Shown here: piece by piece, positions 13,891 through 18,838 of the stretch | Numbering within the stretch: the first letter of the stretch is position 1 | Layout of the letters: every line of letters begins with the position of its first letter | Origin: JAZKIX01 sp040384645 | GTDB lineage: Bacteria; Pseudomonadota; Gammaproteobacteria; Burkholderiales; Burkholderiaceae_D | Direction of reading: 5' to 3' | NCBI GenBank assembly: GCA_040384645.1 | Contig: JAZKIX010000223.1 | Location: forward strand, 1 to 18,838 | DNA length: 18,838 bases | Notes under the pieces: generated by a model | Told to the model about the DNA's origin: nothing | The model's input: only the letters and a program-made list of their open reading frames with translations | Database searches by the model: none | Program-made: the position numbers and the translations under genes

Positions 13891-15093
13891 ATGCCAAACA
13901 TCATCCGCCTCCTCAAAGATTTTAACGCCGGCCGCGAGCCGGAACGCTTGCAAATGAAATGGAAAAATTTGCGCAGCAATCCTTTTGTTTTTTTACGCGG
14001 CACCTGCCATCTTTTTTATTCCCGCTTGCCGCGTGAGGACGTTTTTGCATCGGCGCCGATAAGTTGGATTTGCGGCGACCTTCACCTGGAAAATTTTGGC
14101 AGTTTTGAAGCCGATAACGGGCTTACCCATTTCGACATTAACGACTTCGACGAGGCCGCTTTAGCGCCACTCACCCTGGATCTGGTGCGCTTTGTCAGCA
14201 GCGTCCAGGTCGGCGCGCGCAGCTTGGCGCTGGAGGCCCACGAAGGACACGCTTTAAGTGTGCGCTTTATCGATGCCTACGCAGCCGCACTGGCAAAAGG
14301 CAAAAGTCATTGGGTAGAACGCGATACCGCGCAAGGCCTGGTGCGGGAATTATTGGACGATTTGCGCACGCGCGATCACACAAAATTTCTGGCCGGGCGC
14401 ACAGTCGGTAAAGGCAAAAACCGCCGGCTGCGTGTCGATGGAGAAAAGGCATTGCCTGCGTCAGAAAAACAGCATGCCAAAATCAGTGCTTTCATGGAAG
14501 GTTTTGCCGACAAACAGCCTGATCCAGCGGTTTACAAAGTGCTCGATGTCGCACGCCGCGTCGCCGGCACCGGCAGTTTGGGGCTGGATCGTTATGTTAT
14601 TTTGGTGCAGGGTGAGCATTCTGGCAACGGTCACCGCCTGCTTGACTTACGACAAGCGATGTCGTCGTCGGTCACACCACATTATCAGTCGGCGCTGTCG
14701 TCCTGGAAATCCGAAGCAAGCCGGATCGTATCCCTGCAACAGCGTCTGCAAGCCGATTCTATGGCGCTGTTGCAGGCAGTCAAGGTCGGTAAAAGCCCCT
14801 ACGTTTTACGAGCCCTGCAACCGAGCGAAGACAGGGTTTCACTGGATCGGGCGCGCCATTCGATGAAACAACTGCATGAGGTAATGGATGTCATGGGCCA
14901 GCTAGTCGCCTGGGCTCATTTGCGTGCGACTGGACGCAATGGCTCTGCCATCGCCGATGAGCTAATTGATTTCGGTCAGCAAAAAAAATGGAAGAAACCG
15001 CTGCTGGCCACAGCCAACGATTGCGCGGCGCACGTGGTTAAAGATTGGAAAACCTTTAGCGAAGCCTTTGACGACGGCGAATTTAAAACTTGA
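13891..15093 (+). CDS. DUF2252 family protein
   Basis: 400 residues, normal for DUF2252, an uncharacterised family related in pattern to kinase/phosphotransferase folds. Conserved blocks visible: FLRGTCHLFY (34-43), ICGDLHLENFG (60-70) and FDINDFDEA (81-89), which resemble the catalytic HxD/DxD segments of aminoglycoside phosphotransferase-like proteins, then DLVRFVSSV. No signal peptide or membrane segment, so cytoplasmic. AGGAAACC precedes the ATG. It is a single-gene unit flanked on both sides by structured repeats (copies 3 and 4). Function unknown; kinase-like activity is only an inference from motif pattern. Confidence 0.88.
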   Translation: MPNIIRLLKDFNAGREPERLQMKWKNLRSNPFVFLRGTCHLFYSRLPREDVFASAPISWICGDLHLENFGSFEADNGLTHFDINDFDEAALAPLTLDLVRFVSSVQVGARSLALEAHEGHALSVRFIDAYAAALAKGKSHWVERDTAQGLVRELLDDLRTRDHTKFLAGRTVGKGKNRRLRVDGEKALPASEKQHAKISAFMEGFADKQPDPAVYKVLDVARRVAGTGSLGLDRYVILVQGEHSGNGHRLLDLRQAMSSSVTPHYQSALSSWKSEASRIVSLQQRLQADSMALLQAVKVGKSPYVLRALQPSEDRVSLDRARHSMKQLHEVMDVMGQLVAWAHLRATGRNGSAIADELIDFGQQKKWKKPLLATANDCAAHVVKDWKTFSEAFDDGEFKT

Positions 15094-15183
15094 TCAAGGC
15101 TTGCACCAGATACGCAAGAGAAGTTAGGGCGTCGCTGCACTGCTGATCTCTGGCGGCACAATGAAGAGTCGCTGTACCGCATA

Positions 15184-15259
15184 AAATATACTCCGTAGTG
15201 TATTTTTTAAGGCCCAATAAATGTCTGCGGGTAGAGGGGTGTTTGTTAATATACCCCCC
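15184..15259 (+). repeat. Structured intergenic repeat, copy 4
   Basis: Hairpin 1 is the best of all copies: AAATATACT (15184-15192), loop CCGT, AGTGTATTT (15197-15205), 9 bp with one T-G. Spacer GGCCCAATAAATG and the box GCGGGT follow. Hairpin 2: GGGGTGT (15236-15242), 8-nt loop, ATACCCC (15251-15257), 7 bp with one G-T. It starts 91 bp after the DUF2252 stop. Confidence 0.8.
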
Positions 15260-15375
15260 AATTCGCTTATCTCCATGTAGCGTGCGGCGCGCGTCAAGCC
15301 GCGCCGCCGCCGAACGGGTGCGCACAGATCTCGCTCAAAGATGGAACCGCGCAGTATGTCTGTCCGCGAAATCCT

Positions 15376-15443
15376 CGTTTGACCGCCCCTTTTCCGCATT
15401 TCATCGCAACCGCATTGTTGGTCCGATAGGTGCCCAATACAGT
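15376..15443 (+). repeat. Tail module of repeat copy 4
   Basis: Counterpart of 13461-13527, ending in CCCAATACAGT, 31 bp before the ATG of the DUF2141 gene. Because it is placed between core repeat and start codon, it belongs to the 5' region of this operon. Confidence 0.65.
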
Positions 15444-15474
15444 GAGCTCTCCACCACTTATTGATGAGTTCACC

Positions 15475-15909
15475 ATGCGCACACCTTCCCTCACTATTCT
15501 GGCAAGCACATTGCTGGCTATCAGCACCCTTTATGCCAACGCCGCCGACCTCACGGTCAACATCGGCAATATTCACGAAGCCGATGGTCAAGTAATGGTC
15601 GGCCTGTACGACACAGCCGAAGGGTTCCCCAACCACATTAAGCAAGGCCAGATCCTGGCACCGTCGCAACGCGGCGCTGACGGCAATCTCCAAGTGGTGT
15701 TTCGCGGATTGGCCGAAGGCACTTACGCGGTGTCGGCGATCCAGGACAAAAATGGCGATGGCAAACTCAGCACCAACTTGCTGGGCGTGCCAAAAGAGCC
15801 ATATGGCTTCAGCGGCGCGGCTGCCGGCGGCTTTGGTGCGCCATCGTTCAAAGATGCCAGCGTCGTGTTGCCTGCTGATGGCTTGAGCATCGCGTTTGCC
15901 GTCAAATAA
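15475..15909 (+). CDS. DUF2141 family exported protein
   Basis: 144 residues. MRTPSLTILASTLLAISTLY followed by ANA/AD is a Sec signal cleaved near residue 23. The mature part has the DUF2141 pattern: VNIGNIHEADGQVMVGLYD, RGLAEGTYAVSAIQDKNGDG, NLLGVPKEPYGFS. The DKNGDGKL segment resembles a calcium-binding loop but the family is uncharacterised. I chose the ATG at 15475 since the signal peptide begins there; the Shine-Dalgarno is weak (GATGAG). The carotenoid oxygenase gene follows after 15 bp, so the two form an operon and both products leave the cytoplasm. Confidence 0.85.
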   Translation: MRTPSLTILASTLLAISTLYANAADLTVNIGNIHEADGQVMVGLYDTAEGFPNHIKQGQILAPSQRGADGNLQVVFRGLAEGTYAVSAIQDKNGDGKLSTNLLGVPKEPYGFSGAAAGGFGAPSFKDASVVLPADGLSIAFAVK

Positions 15910-15924
15910 ACCAAGGAGCCGACC

Positions 15925-17427
15925 ATGCTACATCAATCACGCCGCCATTTTTTACGCGCTCTGGGCGCTACCGGAATCAGTCTGCCGCTGCTGCAACACG
16001 CGCATGCGGCCGCGCCAGCCGATGCCTGGGCCAGCGCTTATGCCAAGTACGATGGCCCGTTCAATGCCGGTTTCAACGGCACGCTGGAAACGGCCAATTT
16101 AAAAATCGAAGGCCGCTTGCCCGCCGCATTGCGCGGCACGTTTTACCGCAACGGACCGGCACGCATGCGGCTGGGCGCGACGGCCTACAACCATTGGTTC
16201 GACGGCGATGGCATGGTGCAGGCGTTTCGCTTCGGCGATGGCAAGGCCAGCCATCGCGGCGTCATGTTGCGCACGCCAAAATTGGTGGAAGAAGAAGTGG
16301 CGGGACGTTTTCTCTATCCTGCATTTGGCACCACGTTTGCCGACGCAAAAACGGTGAACAATCCCGACGTCATGAATGTCGCCAATATCAATCTGCTGGC
16401 GATGAATGGTGGCCGCGATCTGTACGCGCTGTGGGAGGGTGGCTCGGCTCTCAAGATCGATCCGCAGACGCTGGCCGCGCAAGGTTTCAAAACATGGTCG
16501 CCCGACACCGAGGGCGCGCCGTTTTCTGCCCATCCCCGCATCGCACCCGATGGCACGGTCTGGAACTTCGGCTACATGCCCGGCAGTGGCAAGCTGGTGC
16601 TATACGAAATCGGCGCCGATGGCGTGCTGAAGCGGCAAGCCATTCTGGATACCGCGCAAGCCGATTTGGTGCATGATTTCGCCATTACCGAGCGCTACCT
16701 TGTATTTTTGCTGATGCCGCTCAATTTCAAACACGTCGAGCAAGCCGGCCTGTCTTTCCTCGACCGTTATCAATGGCAACGCGATGCGCCGCTGGTGGCA
16801 ATGTTGGTCGATAAGCGCGACTTTTCGATGCGTCGTTTTGAATTGCCCAATGCTGGTGTTTTTCACATCGGCAATGCGTGGGAAGAAAAAGGCGTATTGC
16901 GCTTTTCTTACCCGATCCAGCTCGACATTCTCAATGCCATGCAACATATGCAAGTCACCCGCCAGCAGCGCAGCGACAACCCGTGGCCGACAGTATGGAG
17001 CGAGGTTGAGCTTGATCTCGCCAGTGGCCGCGCCCGCCAAAGCAGCAGCCTGAGCCAAGTCGAATTCCCGCGCTTCGACACCCGCCACACCGGCCAGCCC
17101 AGTAGCCTGACGGTATTGTTGCACCGCAGCGCATCGATGGCAGCCGACGTATCCGGCTTCAATTCTGTCCTGGCGTTGCGCCACAATCGGGTCGATCGTC
17201 ATGTGTATGGCGGCGACCAAATCGCCGAAGAACATATTTTCGTGCCGAAAAATCAATCGGCAAAAGAAGGCGATGGCTGGATTCTCGGCACTGCCTATAA
17301 CTGGGTTAGCGAGCGCACGACTTTGTCAGTATTCGACGCGCATCACGTCGGCGACGGACCGCTGGCGCAGGTGCATTTGCCGTATGGCTTGCCGCTGGGT
17401 TTGCACGGGCAGTTTGTGGCGGGTTAG
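15925..17427 (+). CDS. Tat-exported carotenoid oxygenase family protein
   Basis: Fe(II)-dependent dioxygenase family that cleaves double bonds of carotenoids, apocarotenoids or stilbene/lignin-type phenolics. 500 residues, typical length. The N-terminus RRHFLRALGATG (6-17) is a Tat signal ending near AHAAAP. The four iron-ligand histidines are all present: His203 (SAHPRI), His250 (VHDF), His314 (FHIGN) and His494 (LHGQF). Family motifs GTFYRNGPA and HWFDGDGM are near the start. AAGGAG sits ideally before the ATG. Most bacterial relatives are cytoplasmic, so export as a folded iron enzyme is noteworthy. No carotenoid synthesis gene is in the window, so the substrate is open. Confidence 0.92.
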   Translation: MLHQSRRHFLRALGATGISLPLLQHAHAAAPADAWASAYAKYDGPFNAGFNGTLETANLKIEGRLPAALRGTFYRNGPARMRLGATAYNHWFDGDGMVQAFRFGDGKASHRGVMLRTPKLVEEEVAGRFLYPAFGTTFADAKTVNNPDVMNVANINLLAMNGGRDLYALWEGGSALKIDPQTLAAQGFKTWSPDTEGAPFSAHPRIAPDGTVWNFGYMPGSGKLVLYEIGADGVLKRQAILDTAQADLVHDFAITERYLVFLLMPLNFKHVEQAGLSFLDRYQWQRDAPLVAMLVDKRDFSMRRFELPNAGVFHIGNAWEEKGVLRFSYPIQLDILNAMQHMQVTRQQRSDNPWPTVWSEVELDLASGRARQSSSLSQVEFPRFDTRHTGQPSSLTVLLHRSASMAADVSGFNSVLALRHNRVDRHVYGGDQIAEEHIFVPKNQSAKEGDGWILGTAYNWVSERTTLSVFDAHHVGDGPLAQVHLPYGLPLGLHGQFVAG

Positions 17428-17449
17428 CGGCTGTGTTGTTGGGTCCGGA

Positions 17450-17481
17450 CTCCCGTAGCGCGTGCAAAGCAGCTATGGGAG
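17450..17481 (+). other. 10-bp hairpin after the carotenoid oxygenase, abutting repeat copy 5
   Basis: CTCCCGTAGC (17450-17459) pairs fully with GCTATGGGAG (17472-17481), one G-T pair, 12-nt loop. No T-run follows, but hairpin 1 of repeat copy 5, with its run of T, begins 4 bp later; together they may act as a terminator. Confidence 0.55.
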
Positions 17482-17485
17482 CGAT

Positions 17486-17565
17486 AAAAATACTGCATGG
17501 TGTATTTTTTGAGACCCAATGGAAGCCTGCGGATGACAGGGTATTTTTGCCTATACCCCCGTCAT
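17486..17565 (+). repeat. Structured intergenic repeat, copy 5
   Basis: Hairpin 1: AAAAATAC (17486-17493), 8-nt loop, GTATTTTT (17502-17509), perfect 8 bp. Then GACCCAATGG and GCGGAT. Hairpin 2: GGGTA (17539-17543) with TACCC (17554-17558), extended by ATGAC (17533-17537) with GTCAT (17561-17565). The outer ATGAC/GTCAT helix is unique to this copy and fully paired, while the inner GGGTA/TACCC is shared. Confidence 0.8.
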
Positions 17566-17586
17566 TTGTCATTAGGAATATTAATT

Positions 17587-17615
17587 TTCAGACAATCGCC
17601 GCAATGTTTTAGAAT
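17587..17615 (+). promoter_or_regulatory. Possible promoter for the BtuF-like gene
   Basis: TTCAGA (17587-17592), 17-bp spacer, TAGAAT (17610-17615), 46 bp before the ATG. The -10 is good and the -35 is weak. No cobalamin riboswitch elements were recognised between here and the start. Confidence 0.4.
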
Positions 17616-17661
17616 CCGTCGTCCCGCCCAAGCGGAAACCCGTCGACCTCTAACATCCTCC

Positions 17662-18561
17662 ATGACCCGCCTAAAAATCCTCCTGTCCTTTGCCCTTTGC
17701 TATTGCCTCAGCGCCCATGCCGCCATCACCGTCCAGGACGACATCGGCAACACCATCACCCTAGCCAAGCCGGCCCAGCGCGTCCTCACGCTGGCGCCGC
17801 ATACCACCGAGCTGGTGTTTGCAGCCGGTGGCGGGGCCAAGATTGTGGGGACGGTCAGCTATAGCGATTTTCCGCCGGCGGCTAAAGCGATCCCGCTGGT
17901 GGGCGACAATAATCAGGTCGATATGGAGCGCATCATCGCGCTGAAACCGGACTTGGTTCTGGTGTGGCGCCACAGCAGTGCAGCGCGTCAGATCGAGCAG
18001 TTGAGTACGCTTGGCTACCCCTTGTTTTATAGCGAACCGGCCACGCTGGAAGATATTGGCGGCAGCATCGAGCGCATCGGGCAGTTGCTCGGCACCGAGA
18101 AAGCCGCCCGCATCGCTGCGCAAGAGCTGCGCGCGACGTTGGCCGATTTGCGCGCCCAATATGCCAAGCGACCGGTGGTGCGTAGCTTTTACCAAGTGTG
18201 GGACAAGCCGCTGTTTACCCTCAACGGCAAGCATATTGTCAGCGATGCGCTGCGCCTGTGCGGCGGTGAAAATATCTTCGACAGCATGAGCGTGACCGCG
18301 CCCAACGTCAGCGTCGAAGCGGTCTTGCAGCAAAACCCCGAAGCGATTTTCAGCGGCGACCAGCGCAATCAAAAGGGCGAAGGCGTCAATTTTTGGAAGC
18401 CCTATCCGAGCCTGCTGGCCGTACGCCGCGGCAACTTGTTTTCGCTCGACAGCGACTTGCTCAGCCGCTCTGGCCCGCGCATGATCGCCGGCACCAAGGC
18501 CATGTGCGAAAAGCTGGAACTGGCGCGCAGCCGGCGGCTAGGGAGTGCTAAAAGCAAGTAA
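17662..18561 (+). CDS. BtuF-like periplasmic binding protein of an ABC transporter (cobalamin or metal-chelate)
   Basis: Helical-backbone metal-receptor family: substrate-binding proteins that bind vitamin B12, heme or siderophores and dock on an inner-membrane ABC permease. 299 residues; MTRLKILLSFALCYCLSAHA is a Sec signal with cleavage near residue 20. Motifs fit BtuF: RVLTLAPHTTELVFAAGGG, VGTVSYSDFPPAAK, VDMERIIALKPDLVLVW and FYQVWDKPLFTLNG with GGENIF. The ATG at 17662 is chosen for the signal peptide though no Shine-Dalgarno is seen (upstream ATCCTCC); the open frame extends to 17497 inside repeat copy 5. Permease and ATPase genes are not in the window. Substrate preference is not decidable. 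Confidence 0.82.
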   Translation: MTRLKILLSFALCYCLSAHAAITVQDDIGNTITLAKPAQRVLTLAPHTTELVFAAGGGAKIVGTVSYSDFPPAAKAIPLVGDNNQVDMERIIALKPDLVLVWRHSSAARQIEQLSTLGYPLFYSEPATLEDIGGSIERIGQLLGTEKAARIAAQELRATLADLRAQYAKRPVVRSFYQVWDKPLFTLNGKHIVSDALRLCGGENIFDSMSVTAPNVSVEAVLQQNPEAIFSGDQRNQKGEGVNFWKPYPSLLAVRRGNLFSLDSDLLSRSGPRMIAGTKAMCEKLELARSRRLGSAKSK

Positions 18562-18782
18562 CAGGGCGAAGCAAATACTGTGGCCCGACGCAGTTGCATC
18601 GCAGGCAACTATCGCCTGTAAGTCCGTGGCAAATTCAGGCAATGCAATCTCTTTAAAATAATTACAAAATAATTTGAACGATTCGAAATAGGGTCGCAAC
18701 ATAGAGTCCATACAAGCGCTGCTTACCGCGCTGTTAGATAAAACGACCTTAAATTTTACTTTTTAACCCAGGGAGAACCACC

Positions 18783-18838
18783 ATGAAATTCCAAGCCAAA
18801 CTGATCGCTGTTGCCGTTGTCGCCATGTTCGCCAGCTC
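18783..18838 (+). CDS. Partial gene for an exported protein (5' end only)
   Basis: ATG at 18783 behind GGGAGAACCACC, a strong site. The 18 whole codons read MKFQAKLIAVAVVAMFAS, a typical Sec signal peptide start, and the gene runs past the window edge. The 221-bp gap before it (18562-18782) has two alternative small hairpins (18592-18610 and 18602-18618) but no T-run and no convincing promoter. Family not identifiable. Confidence 0.7.
   Translation, partial: MKFQAKLIAVAVVAMFAS

Larger units (their letters stand above)
15094..15474. other. Non-coding gap with repeat copy 4 and its tail
   Basis: About 380 bp between the DUF2252 and DUF2141 genes. Apart from structured repeat copy 4 (15184-15259), a GC-rich stretch rich in GCG/CGC (15280-15312) and the tail module (15376-15443), nothing gene-like is seen. 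The promoter of the DUF2141 operon must lie here or in the repeat, but no good -35/-10 pair is visible. Confidence 0.55.

Noticed and set aside
13276..15443. Integron attC sites and gene cassettes
   Set aside because: The cassette-like layout prompted the idea, but I found no consistent RYYYAAC/GTTRRRY core pair across copies and no integrase, and one group is an operon with genes on both strands.
16600..17256. 218-residue minus-strand ORF
   Set aside because: Antisense to the carotenoid oxygenase, whose iron ligands are all in the plus frame; a codon-bias shadow.
17428..17661. Cobalamin riboswitch before the BtuF-like gene
   Set aside because: The 234-bp leader contains repeat copy 5 and a short spacer; the conserved B12-box and the usual length of the riboswitch are not recognisable.

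Overview
The window looks like a chromosomal segment of a betaproteobacterium, most likely Burkholderiales near Oxalobacteraceae. This rests on moderate GC with AT-rich intergenic regions, the conserved block proC - yggS / pilT - pilU, and protein styles. The genus is inference. No tRNA, rRNA, CRISPR array, transposase or integrase was found.

Layout. Positions 151-4619 are a housekeeping block. proC and yggS overlap on the minus strand. pilT, pilU and a glutathione peroxidase run on the plus strand; the two ATPases power type IV pilus retraction. From about 4620 onward the genes are accessory-like and separated by long non-coding gaps. They are: (a) a TetR regulator divergent from a frameshifted tautomerase, then a Tat-signal ORF and a glyoxalase I-like gene (5121-7013); (b) a secreted LamG-like protein on the minus strand (7613-8659); (c) a three-gene operon of a four-helix membrane protein, an extended SDR reductase and an XRE regulator (9299-11058); (d) a 40-codon ORF and a glycosyltransferase/methyltransferase fusion (11181-13234); (e) a DUF2252 protein (13891-15093); (f) a DUF2141 protein with a Tat-exported carotenoid oxygenase (15475-17427); (g) a BtuF-like binding protein (17662-18561); and (h) the start of another exported protein, cut by the window edge.

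The main discovery candidate is an intergenic repeat of about 75-80 bp in five clear copies (near 4922, 7347, 13276, 15184 and 17486) and one doubtful remnant (near 9038), the five clear copies in the same orientation. Each full copy has an AT-rich hairpin built on AAATATACT / AGTGTATTT, then a spacer with a GCGG(G/A)T box, then a second hairpin closing on TACCC. The stems differ in sequence while pairing is kept, as expected for a structure under selection. Two copies share a further 67-68 bp tail about 110 bp downstream. The copies sit exactly at borders between unrelated gene groups, giving a cassette-like layout.

Other notable points: two near-identical TetR operators over a strong promoter, a glyoxalase whose first metal-ligand His is replaced by Tyr, a 20-bp inverted repeat enclosing a promoter in front of the SDR/XRE operon, and a small fragment of a second SDR gene in an intergenic region.
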